From Raffaelea ambrosiae (lineage: Eukaryota > Ascomycota > Sordariomycetes > Ophiostomatales > Ophiostomataceae), in assembly GCA_002778195.1 (NCBI GenBank), contig PCDI01000008.1, positions 1,367,154-1,431,153 of the forward strand: a DNA stretch of 64,000 bases, in the 5' to 3' direction. The notes beneath the pieces are model-generated. The model ran no database searches and had not been told where the DNA came from. It saw nothing but the letters and a program-made list of their open reading frames with translations. Both the position numbers and the translations under genes were made by a program. Below are positions 1 to 8,848 of the stretch, one piece after another (position 1 is the stretch's first letter; every line of letters begins with the position of its first letter).

Positions 1-178
1 TTATGCCGTTGACCGACTTCGAGAGTAGCGACACAAGCTCGATGGGATCTGTGTGAGGTCTGTGTTTGCCGTCACAATGCATTGTAGTGTTGTCGCTTCG
101 GATGAGAAATGATGCGTGATCTTTGGAATTGACCAGAGACGTAGCCATCAAACAGTGAGCTGTCCTCTTCTCCTTCTC

Positions 179-972
179 TTAGTAGCCACCACGGAAGCTG
201 CCACGGCCGCCCCGGCCACCACCACCACGGCCGCCAGAGAAACCACGGCCGCCACCAGAGCCACCACGGCTGAAGCCACCGCTGCCACCACGACTGCTGC
301 CACCACGGAAGCCACCGGAGCCACCACGGCTGAAGCCACCGCCACCACGGGGACCACCGCGGCCACCGCGGCCGCCGAAACCACCACGGCCGCCACCGCG
401 ACCGCCGAAACCACCACGGCCACCGCCCATGCCGGGCTTCTTCACGCGCTTCACCTCAGTGCCTGGGGGCGGCTTTGGCTTGGGCAGGAACCGCTCGAAC
501 GGCAGCAGCTTGTCGCTGGACAGGAAAAAGCGGTCGCCCGGTTTGAAGCTCTTGGCCTGGACACCCTCGGACGGCTTAATAGTGAAGATGACCTGGTTGA
601 TGGGTCCGAGGACCTCGTCGACCTTGCCGACGTTGGACTTGTTTTCGAGAAAGACAAAGGCGTTGAACTGGGGCACCTTGGTCGGGTTGACGCTCTTGCA
701 GACCATCTCGCCCTCGCAGTCGTGCATAAAGGAGCCCATTTCGACAATGGAGGCTGGGGGGCCCATGTCGCGTTGTGGGAAGCCGCCACGGCCTGGAAGG
801 AAATAAGTTATACATTAGCAATAATTCTAGAGTTATGTCTGTCTTTTTGGAGCGAAGCCAGGACAAACGCAAACGATCGGAGCGAGGACCAAACAAAAAA
901 AAATAGAAACTTACCGCCACCACGGCCGCCAAAGCCTCCGCGACCGCGCGGGGCGCCACCACGGAAGGACAT
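179..972 (-). CDS. GAR1: H/ACA ribonucleoprotein complex subunit GAR1
   Basis: Core protein of box H/ACA snoRNPs, which guide pseudouridylation of rRNA in the nucleolus. Exon 1 runs 972-915 and exon 2 792-179, with an intron at 914-793 (GTAAGT...CAG); the joined frame gives 223 residues. The protein has an N-terminal glycine/arginine-rich segment (starting MSFRGGAPRGRGG), a central Gar1 beta-barrel domain (about residues 30-120, with VGKVDEVLGPINQVIFTIK), and a long C-terminal RGG tail ending FRGGY. The two RGG tails around the core are the typical GAR1 layout, and the length fits the family. It is divergent from FEN1. The repetitive GGN codons of the tail create long spurious frames on the other strand. 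Identification is by recognition of the family; the intron is inferred from splice signals and frame. Confidence 0.93.
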
Positions 973-2066
973 GTTTGTTGTAGAAAGAAATGGTTCTTGT
1001 ATATAATAAGAATTCGCGGTATCCAATTGGTGTTGTGTCGTCGCGTGCAAAAAGTGTTGCGTTGTGGATGTCGCTTTGCTTGGGGGGGTGTCAAAGGGAA
1101 AAAAGAAATGTGCTTTTTTTTTGCTCTAATATTTTGCTGAAGCTTTTTTTTTTTTGCTCGCCTTTTTTTCTTACTACGAATGGGGCCACTTTATTGGGTG
1201 AACTCAAAAATTTGTGGATACTGTTCAGTTTATGGCTTAGCTCTAAAGTGCTTCTTATCTTATCGCTCCTTTGTGGGCGACGCAGCCTTCTTTTTCTTGC
1301 GGCCGCATAAAAAAAAGCAGAAGAGACAACAGAACAGGGTTTTGCAAATAAGTGTTGATCTTTTTTTTTTTTTTTTCAAGTAGAAAATGCAATTTATTTG
1401 CTGTCGATGTAGTATCTTGTCGAATTCATATTGAATATTGAGCTCGCTCAAGCAGAGCCCACGGCCTAACTGCTTGCTTCGGTTTTCATTCAACGCAATA
1501 GCAAGCTGAAGTGGAACCCGAATTTGCAGTCAGGCTGTTATTTGCACGAGTAGTTAAAAGTGTGGTCGAGAACGTATTGGCAAATCGCATCACCCGCGAA
1601 GTCACGTGCTACGGTTTGCGGTTCGCGAAATACAGTACTCGCAAGGTAGGGCATTGGTACTCCAGTGGAAGACCGCAAAAAGACAAACCTCGAAAGGAAC
1701 AGCAAATGAAAGGACTGACCACATTGTGGCTATATCTCGGAACTATTTTGACCTTGCGAGCTGAATGGCTGGCCGCGCATCTTACACCACCCTGGGTGGT
1801 CTGGCGGGCTGCTTTTTAATTGACGATTTGCCCCGCTTTTCGGGATAGCGCGCGCCCTGAACGCGTCGAAAAAAAGGCGAAGGGGTGGGCATCTGGGGAT
1901 TAGTAGTCATGGCGTTTGCGACAGCAGAGCCCGAGTAAAAAAAAAACGAAAGCTCTCCTTTGCACATACCGGTCTTTGTACTTTGTCCTCTGACTTGGCC
2001 AGCCTTCCACCCAGTAACAACTCCCACCATTTCCCGTTACAAGTCCACGACAGACAAACCGCAGCC
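973..2066. other. GAR1-FEN1 divergent intergenic region
   Basis: About 1.1 kb between two divergent genes. It contains several poly-T/poly-A tracts (1106-1115, 1145-1155, 1362-1377, 1937-1946) that probably mark 5' flanks. A frame of 102 codons at 1511-1819 has no recognisable domain and I do not call it a gene. An ACGCGT element lies close to FEN1 and is listed separately. Confidence 0.6.
1861..1866. promoter_or_regulatory. Candidate MCB element (ACGCGT) upstream of FEN1
   Basis: ACGCGT lies about 200 bp upstream of the FEN1 start codon. In yeasts this is the MluI cell-cycle box bound by MBF, which drives G1/S transcription of replication genes. The match and position are seen directly; function here is inferred. 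A six-base motif can occur by chance. Confidence 0.4.
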
Positions 2067-3509
2067 ATGGGTATCAAGCAGCTCTTCCAGATCATCAAGG
2101 AGGAGGCGCCCGACTCGATCAAGGAGGGGGAGATCAAGAACCAGTTCGGTCGCAAGGTGGCGATTGTGAGTATTCCGGTGCTCGGGACGGTCGCTGGAGT
2201 GGTGTGGAATGAGAAGAAGTATGTGCTAACACCAGTCGCAGGATGCGTATGTTTGCCTCGAGCTTCTTTGCTTCCTGATCGCGATTATCTTGAAACACCA
2301 CCACCACCACCACCATTTTTTGGCTAACCTCTGTGCCATCGGCTGACCCCCTTTCTTCGCAGTTCCATGAGCATCTACTCTTTCCTCATCGCCGTGCGCT
2401 CCGATGGGCAGATGCTTATGAGCGACGCCGGCGAGACCACGTCCCACTTGATGGGCATGTTCTACCGCACGCTGCGCATGGTCGACAACGGCATCAAGCC
2501 GCTGTACGTCTTTGACGGCGCACCGCCCAAGCTCAAGTCCGGTGAGCTCGCCCGCCGCTACATGCGCAAACAGGAGGCCACCGACGACCTCGAAGAGGCC
2601 AAGGAGACCGGCACCGCCGAAGACGTCGAAAAGTTCTCCCGCCGCACCGTCCGCGTCACCCGCGAACACAACCAGGAGTGCCAGCGCCTTCTCGGCCTCA
2701 TGGGCATCCCGTTCTTGGTCGCCCCCACTGAGGCCGAGGCCCAGTGCGCCGTTCTCGCCCGTGCCGGCAAGGTCTACGCCGCCGCCTCCGAAGACATGGA
2801 CACCCTCTGCTTCAACACCCCGATCCTCCTGCGCCACCTCACCTTCAGCGAGCAACGCAAAGAGCCCATCCAGGAGATTCATCTCGATAAGGTTCTTCTG
2901 GGCCTCGGCATGGAACGCGATCAAGTACGGGTTTTTTTTTGGTTTTTTTTTGTCCTCACCTCGCTCGTTGTCTTACTAACTTCTCAGTTCGTCGACCTCT
3001 GCATCCTCCTTGGCTGCGACTACCTCGACCCCATCCCCAAAGTCGGCCCCAACACCGCCCTCAAACTCATCCGCGAACACGGCTCCCTCGACAAAGTCGT
3101 CGAGTTTATTAAAAACGACAAGAAACAGAAGTACACTCTGCCCGACGACTGGCCTTACGAAGACGCCCGCGAATTGTTCTTCAAGCCTGACGTCCGCGCC
3201 GCCAATGACCCCCTCTGCGACTTCAAGTGGGACAAACCCGACATCGACGGCCTCGTCCAGTTCCTCGTCACCGAAAAGGGCTTTTCTGAGGACCGCGTCC
3301 GCTCCGGCGCCGCCCGCCTCGAGAAGCAGCTCAAGGGCACGCAGCAGCAGCGTCTCGAGGGCTTCTTTAAGGTGATGCCCAAGTCGGAGGCGGAGCAGAA
3401 GGCGCATAAGCGGAAGCTGGAAGAGCGGAACGAAGAGAAGAAGAAGCGGCTCAAGGAGGAGAAGAAGGAGAAGGCCAAGGCGAAGGCGAAGCCGAGAGGC
3501 GCTGCCTAG
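2067..3509 (+). CDS. FEN1: Flap endonuclease 1 (FEN1/RAD27)
   Basis: Structure-specific nuclease that removes 5' flaps during Okazaki fragment maturation and base-excision repair. Proposed exons are 2067-2165, 2242-2246 (5 nt), 2363-2924 and 2988-3509, giving 395 residues, the usual FEN1 length. The N-terminal nuclease domain starts MGIKQLFQIIKEEAPD. The catalytic acids are visible: D34 (in the microexon), the Asp of YVFDGAPP, the glutamates of PTEAEAQ, the aspartates of SEDMDT and the Asp of GCDYLDPI. Near the C terminus, QQRLEGFF is a PCNA-interacting (PIP) box, followed by a lysine-rich tail. Introns are 76, 116 and 63 nt; the first two carry GCTAAC and the third ACTAAC branch-like sites. 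The last intron is stop-free and in frame, so a naive reading adds 21 hydrophobic residues. The start is fixed by the conserved N-terminus. Confidence 0.95.
2242..2246 (+). other. 5-nt microexon of FEN1 (GATGC)
   Basis: The sequence reads ...GTCGCAG|GATGC|GTATGT.... Joining exon 1 (ending ATT, I33) to GATGC and then to TTCCATGAGC after the acceptor at 2361-2362 restores GAT GCT TCC ATG AGC (D34-A-S-M-S), the invariant FEN1 sequence. Skipping it breaks the frame and loses the catalytic aspartate. Splice signals are seen directly; the splicing itself is inferred. Confidence 0.85.
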
Positions 3510-3859
3510 GAGAAGAGTGTGTGTGTGCATATGATGGTTGCGAGGATTCCGTGTATGGGGTGGGAGGAGATCTGGATATACCGGGAATGGCTGCTATTAA
3601 TGTCCTGTTCTTGTTTCTGCTCTTTCAATTTTTGTTTTGTTTTGTATTGGTCTCCTTTCTCATGTTTAGGCGTTTACAGCGTTTGCTTCGATGTCATTTT
3701 ACGGGTTGGCACGGGAGTGCCATGGGAGAGACGGGGGACACAGAAAAGCGTCCTTTTCCGACTGTGGTTTATAGAAACGAGCCGTGCTTGTTTTATTCTT
3801 CAGCATTCTTTTATGGGCGATTCATGGTTCATACTCACCCTTGAACGTCTGTCTCCTCT
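3510..3859. other. FEN1 3' flank
   Basis: No recognisable gene. T-rich stretches downstream of FEN1 probably hold its 3' UTR and polyadenylation region. Short frames here show no domain. Confidence 0.5.
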
Positions 3860-5790
3860 TCATTTATGTGTATTGCGTTGCAAATCCATCAAGAGCCTCG
3901 CCGCTTCACCTTGAGACGCACTCTCACTGTCAGCGGGACGGTGTCGCTTTGATTCTGCCCGACTTGGACGCGCCCGCCCGCTTGATCCAGATGGGCTATT
4001 GGGACCTGGCCTCTTCCGAGGGATATCAATTTATTCTGGTTCCAAAGCTGGTATCGACCGCGGGCGGACTTCCTCGGACACATCGGGTTCCGGGACGTTG
4101 GATCTGGCGAAGACAGCGGTTGTCTCTTCGTCCCCGTTCGACTCTAGGTCCCTGCTTCTGTCACCGCCTCTCTCTGTACTGCAGACTCTTTGGGAGTGCT
4201 CTGTACTGCAGACTCTTTGGGAGTGGTCCTCTTCCTCAGACTCCTCTGCCTCAACTGACAGGTTATTTTCAGTCGGCTACTCGGGAGGCTCTTGTTGAAT
4301 GATGGTGATCCGTTGAAGGCGCTCTGGCGCGGTGGGCCGCCGTGTAGAAGATATTTGGAGCATTTCTTACACGAGATCCATAACTGGACCGTGAGACTGG
4401 GCCGCAGCGTGTCTGGATACGCGTCTCGCCACCAAGCGTGTGTACTGCTCCTCTGTTGTCGGAAGACCGATCAGGAGTTCGGCTGCTACTGAGCCCAAAG
4501 ACTAGATGTCTGTAGCACTGTGAAACCTCCGATGTGCGACCAATTCCGGTGCACGGCAACGAACAGTTCCGGCACGGAATGATGACATGGACACGAATGA
4601 CATTTTGGCCCAGCCAAAGTCGGTCAAAGCAGCATTGACGGACTGGCGGCTTCGGAAGAGTATGTTGCTTGGCTTGCCGTCGCGATGTACAATTCCTTTT
4701 CCGTGGAGATATGCCAAAGCACCCAGGGATTGCTGCAGCACGGACAGCGTCTCCGCGGAAGTAATTCTTCTTGTCCTATTTTGGTGCCAGAGAGTCTCCG
4801 CGGAGCAGTATCCCATGATCAGAAGATTGTGGTATCGGATTCCCAGAAGCAATCGATGCATTGCACAATGTGTTTGTTTGTAAGACACGCATTCGAGTAA
4901 GTATTTCTCCGCGTAATTGCAACATGATTCAGGAGGCACAAATGATAAGAGCAACAGCAAGAAGACTTGACATAATAGCAGCAATAGCCGAAATTTAGAG
5001 TGAAGGAAAGATGGAAGGATTTACGTGAGACAACTTTCATAGTAGAGGTACCGCCTGTTCCATTTCCAAGGCGTAGCTGGCACGCTTTCCAGCAAACGTC
5101 CTGGACTTTGAAGACTTTGCAAACCTCTCCGTTGCCGCCTTTCCCGAGGGTTGTACCTTGGATTTAGGGCTCTTTTGCATAAGGGTTATTGGGCTCATCG
5201 ACGCCCTTGTTTGTGTTCAGAACGTTGATGTTTCCAACATATGTGGCAGTACCGGATGTTGAAAGATCACCATCAGTAGGGACAGTGCTGAGAGACAGAT
5301 CAAGGTCTCCTGCGCAAGGTTCCGGGCTACTGCGGAGTTCACTCCACTCTGCAAGTTTGACGTTGCAGAAACCGAGATTATTATGATGGGCGGGAACCGT
5401 CATATGTACGATATCTTGGCCAAACTGTAAGTTGATACGGTAGCCTTGTGGGAATCTTCCAGATATACGGACTCCCAAGGTGCCCCCGGTGGTGTGATCA
5501 AGGCTGATCTTATACGATGCACGTGTGCCGAAGGTTGACGCGTCTTCCATATAAAGCTCCGTCCAGGCTTGCCAACCTTGATATCACAAGTTTGTCTAGA
5601 GCCAAGGATGAACTTGGTTCTACGACGTGGCGTATCCTGAAACGAAAGCAAAATCCCATCCGGTTGCTGAGCGCCGCCATCATCCTGGGCAAGCAGTCAG
5701 TCGTTATGAAAATCCACAAATCCAGAAGGTTTCGAAGACTGGGGATAGTCATGATGAGGAAGGCAGATTCACCGTTTGAAAAGCTGGTAG
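3860..5790 (-). pseudogene. Broken FHA-domain protein kinase gene
   Basis: Read on the minus strand, the pieces of an FHA-protein kinase appear in order. FHA-like sequences lie at about 5640-5480 (ILGSRQTCDIKVG, then TELYMEDASTFGTRASYK). The glycine loop GKGGNGEVCKVF is at about 5140, the subdomain II-like MKVV near 5040, and LIMGYC near 4820. The catalytic loop HRDGKPSNIL, DFG and the APEL-type P+1 segment lie between about 4680 and 4540, followed by a basic serine-rich tail ending at TGA 3862-3860. The frame is broken by stops at 5697-5699, 5164-5166, 4502-4504, 4367-4369, 4277-4279 and 4031-4033, and by frameshifts near 5580 and 4830. Between the HRD motif and the end the frame is continuous apart from stops. 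The catalytic-loop Lys is kept but the residue before it is Gly rather than Leu. A 27-bp duplication sits at about 4176-4230. Kinase identity is clear; the subfamily is not. Confidence 0.85.
4176..4230 (-). repeat. 27-bp tandem duplication in the kinase pseudogene
   Basis: Two adjacent copies of a 27-nt unit containing CTGTACTGCAGACTCTTTGG. In the kinase frame they encode the nine-residue unit HSQRVCSTE twice, in phase, so the duplication did not itself break the frame. Confidence 0.8.
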
Positions 5791-5829
5791 GCCAGACATC
5801 CGTGTTGGCTATTTAGTTGGTTGTGCTCT

Positions 5830-7300
5830 TTCATCAACCTTCCACAACACAGACAACAGCGTGCATAGAGCACTTATATACAAGACAGCACCGGATCTGA
5901 GCCAACAAAAACTATGTCTAAACTTTCAGTGCCTCGATGCCCAACTGGATGATTGGCAAAGAGCTTTTCCTGTCGATCCCGCTGGCTGCGCAGTTGCCAG
6001 TTTTGTTGCATGTCCGGTTGGTTGTCTGCTTGCTTGCCCCTCCTATGATCCGATCACGTGACATAACGTGAGCTGAACGCCCTCTGGCTTCTACGAAAAG
6101 CACGAAAAGCACGAAAAGCACCATACAAACTCACCGATTTCGGTGAAAATCATAAGAAATACCAGTCTTGTTAGCAAAATATAAAGCAGTAAAACTGTCA
6201 CGGTCGGGCAGGTGGGCAGGTAGGTAGGGACGATATTCGGGACAGCACATATTATTCGGGCTGGGCTCATCCTATACAGAGGGCGCAGGCAGGGGTCAGG
6301 TTGAAGACGAAGACGTAGCTCAAGGAGCTAACTACATTCAGGAGGCACATGCGGCTTGGGGAAATATCTGCGATAGCGGTGACAAACGGCAGTAATCCAT
6401 GGGTCTGGCACGCTGACGGGCAGGGGCAGACAGGGACAGGTGTGGAGACCTGGCACGGCGGTCAGTGACAAAAGGAGATAATAGAAGCGCATCAAAGAAG
6501 ATCAAAGTTTTGTTTTCTATTTATATACGTAGCACGTGTCGATAAGTTGTTTTAAACAGAAAGCCCTCAGCCCCTGCACTGTTAGTAATGAACTTAATTC
6601 ACCCCTTTAGAGTCTTTAAGAATCCCTAACAGGTTTTGAAAGCTAACGGGTTTTGGCTTTCTCTCCACTGATGGGCAGTAAAAGCACGTAAAAGAACAGC
6701 GCGGGCTCTCTTATAACGTTTTATTCCATCATAGCTCAAGATGACGAGAGGCTAAAGAGTACTCTCGAAAATCTAAAGTGTGCTCCAGAGAAGCAGGAGA
6801 AAGCTCTAGCATCAGAGCCATGAAGCCGCGTTAGAGAGGTTTACGATAGAGTGGAGGGTCTTGCGTCACGGGTAGATACACGTGACTTTGATTTAAGGTG
6901 GGGCGTGTGCTAAAAAAAAGCGGTTTTTTCAAACGCTCTTCGGCCCCACATGCGGGAATCCCACTGAAACCCAAGTACCCCGCCCAATGACGAGCTGTTG
7001 TCGCTGGGATGCCTCGAGCTTGTTCCTTTTTTTTCCCTGCCGCTTTCGCAGTATGCTCTGTCTAGCCGAGCCCACCCGGTCCAGCATTTCTTCCAATTAT
7101 AAAGCTGGGGTTTTCCACCTCCGTCCTCTCCCTGCCTCTCCCTGCCTCTCCCTGCCTCTCCCTCTCTTCTCCCTCCCCCTTCTAGCATCGTGGGATGCAA
7201 GCGCCAGCGAGACTACCATACCACAACTTACGCGACCTCTCGTTCCTCCTCCCCTTCCTCGCCACCGACAGCCGCCCAACCCTCGAAAGTGCTTGCCACC
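5830..7300. other. Degenerate intergenic DNA and TPS1 promoter
   Basis: No intact gene. A 9-bp unit (CACGAAAAG) is repeated three times near 6096-6122. At about 6727-6900 a plus-strand frame with one TGA reads like the end of a coiled-coil protein (LASRVDTRDFDLR), possibly a gene fossil. The TPS1 promoter side has TATAAA at 7098-7103, a CCAAT at 6984-6988 and a strong pyrimidine tract with a repeated CCTCTCCCTG unit at about 7124-7180. Confidence 0.5.
7098..7103 (+). promoter_or_regulatory. TATA box of TPS1
   Basis: TATAAA about 200 bp upstream of the TPS1 start, followed by a long CT-rich tract (about 7124-7180) of the type often found at fungal transcription starts. A CCCCT (STRE-like) motif at 7176-7180 would fit the stress regulation known for trehalose synthesis, but it lies within a C-rich tract and is weak evidence. 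Confidence 0.4.
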
Positions 7301-8848
7301 ATGGCTGCCACCACTGTCGAGAATGCTGTCTCAGTAGCAGCACCACAAGCAAGCAGCGATTCTACCCTTGCCAAAGTTTCACAAACAACAGAGACCACAG
7401 CCTTGTCGCCGGCCGGCGACGCGGAACCAAAACCCAATCTGATCCTGGTATCAAACCGCCTGCCCGTGACAGTCAAGCAAAAGCCCGATGGACACTACAC
7501 CTTCTCCATGAGCTCGGGTGGCTTGGTGACGGGCATCATGGGCATGGCCAAGCAGGTCAACTTTACGTGGTACGGCTGGCCCGGCCTCGAGGTGGCCGAG
7601 GCGGAACGTCCACACATGGTGGAGACGCTGGCGCGCGACTTCTCGGCGGTGCCGGTGTTCCTGTCCAAGGAGGACATGGACCGGCACTATAACGGCTTCA
7701 GCAACTCTATCCTGTGGCCGCTGCTGCACTACCACCCGTCCGACGTGACATTCGACGAGCTATCGTGGGTGGCATACAACAAGGTGAACCGTGAGTTCGC
7801 GCAGACCATGGCGGCTAACCTGCAGGACGGCGACGTCGTGTGGGTGCACGACTACCACCACTTTATCCTGCCCCAGATGCTGCGCGAGGAACTGGGCAGC
7901 GCGCGCTCCCACGTCAAGATCGGGTTTTTCCTGCATACGCCTTTCCCTTCGTCGGAAATGTTCCGCATCCTGCCCGTGCCCGTGCGCGAGGGCATCCTCA
8001 AGAGCCTGCTGGCTTGCGACCTCGTGGGCTTCCACACATACGACTATGCGCGGCATTTCCTTAGCAGCTGCTCGCGCATCCTTGGCGTCAACACGCTGCC
8101 CAACGGTGCCGAGTTTAACAACCGATTTGTCACCGTCGGCGCGTTCCCCATTGGCATCGACGTCACCAAGTTCGAGGGCGCCTTCCGCAACCCGCAGGTG
8201 CTCGACCGCATCGCCCAGCTCGAGCGCAAGTTTGCCGGCGTCAAAGTCGTCGTGGGCGTCGACCGCCTTGACTACATCAAGGGCATGCCGCAGAAGCTGC
8301 ACTCGTTTGAGTTGTTCTTGACCGAGCACCCGGAGTGGGTCGGCAAGATTGTGCTCGTGCAGGTGGCCGTGCCGTCGCGGCAGGAGGTCGACGAGTACCG
8401 CGACCTGTGGAAGGAGACCAACGAGCTGGTCGGCCGCATCAATGGCAAGTTCGGGACCGTCGAGTACATGCCCATCCACTGGCTGTACCACAGCGTCAAC
8501 TTTGAGGAGATGACTGCGCTCTATGCTATTTCGGATGTTTGTCTGGTGACGTCGACGCGCGACGGCATGAATCTGGTGTCGTATGAGTACGTCGCAGCTC
8601 AGAACGACCGCCACGGCGTTTTAATCCTCTCCGAGTTTGCCGGCGCCGCCCAGAGCTTGAATGGCGCCCTCATCATCAACCCCTGGAACACCGAGGACGT
8701 TGCCAAAGCTATTCACACAGCCGTCACCATGCCTGCCGAGCAGCGCGATGGCAACTACCAGAAGCTGCGCCGGTACGTCTACCAGTACACGAGCCAGTGG
8801 TGGGGTCACTACTTTGTGTCAGAGCTACGCAGCGCCAAAACATTGTAG
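7301..8848 (+). CDS. TPS1: Alpha,alpha-trehalose-phosphate synthase (UDP-forming)
   Basis: Family-20 glycosyltransferase that joins UDP-glucose and glucose-6-phosphate to give trehalose-6-phosphate in the cytosol. This is the first step of trehalose synthesis and a brake on glycolysis and stress response. It is a single exon of 515 residues, the usual length for fungal Tps1. Visible hallmarks are LVSNRLPV near residue 50, the SSGGLVTG loop, WYGWPG, WVHDYH, the GFFLHTPFPSSE segment, VGVDRLDYIKG and the donor-site RDGMNLVSYEYVA. The start at 7301 has a good context (GCCACCATGG), and no in-frame ATG occurs just upstream. A short variable Ala/Thr/Ser-rich N terminus precedes the domain. An out-of-frame ATG at 7195 overlaps the start (see findings). 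Confidence 0.96.
   Translation: MAATTVENAVSVAAPQASSDSTLAKVSQTTETTALSPAGDAEPKPNLILVSNRLPVTVKQKPDGHYTFSMSSGGLVTGIMGMAKQVNFTWYGWPGLEVAEAERPHMVETLARDFSAVPVFLSKEDMDRHYNGFSNSILWPLLHYHPSDVTFDELSWVAYNKVNREFAQTMAANLQDGDVVWVHDYHHFILPQMLREELGSARSHVKIGFFLHTPFPSSEMFRILPVPVREGILKSLLACDLVGFHTYDYARHFLSSCSRILGVNTLPNGAEFNNRFVTVGAFPIGIDVTKFEGAFRNPQVLDRIAQLERKFAGVKVVVGVDRLDYIKGMPQKLHSFELFLTEHPEWVGKIVLVQVAVPSRQEVDEYRDLWKETNELVGRINGKFGTVEYMPIHWLYHSVNFEEMTALYAISDVCLVTSTRDGMNLVSYEYVAAQNDRHGVLILSEFAGAAQSLNGALIINPWNTEDVAKAIHTAVTMPAEQRDGNYQKLRRYVYQYTSQWWGHYFVSELRSAKTL

Noticed and set aside
116..1006. 296-codon plus-strand frame rich in Ala/Thr
   Set aside because: It is the antisense shadow of the GAR1 RGG-repeat codons.
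1511..1819. 102-codon plus frame between GAR1 and FEN1
   Set aside because: No domain, no splice context, lies in promoter DNA.
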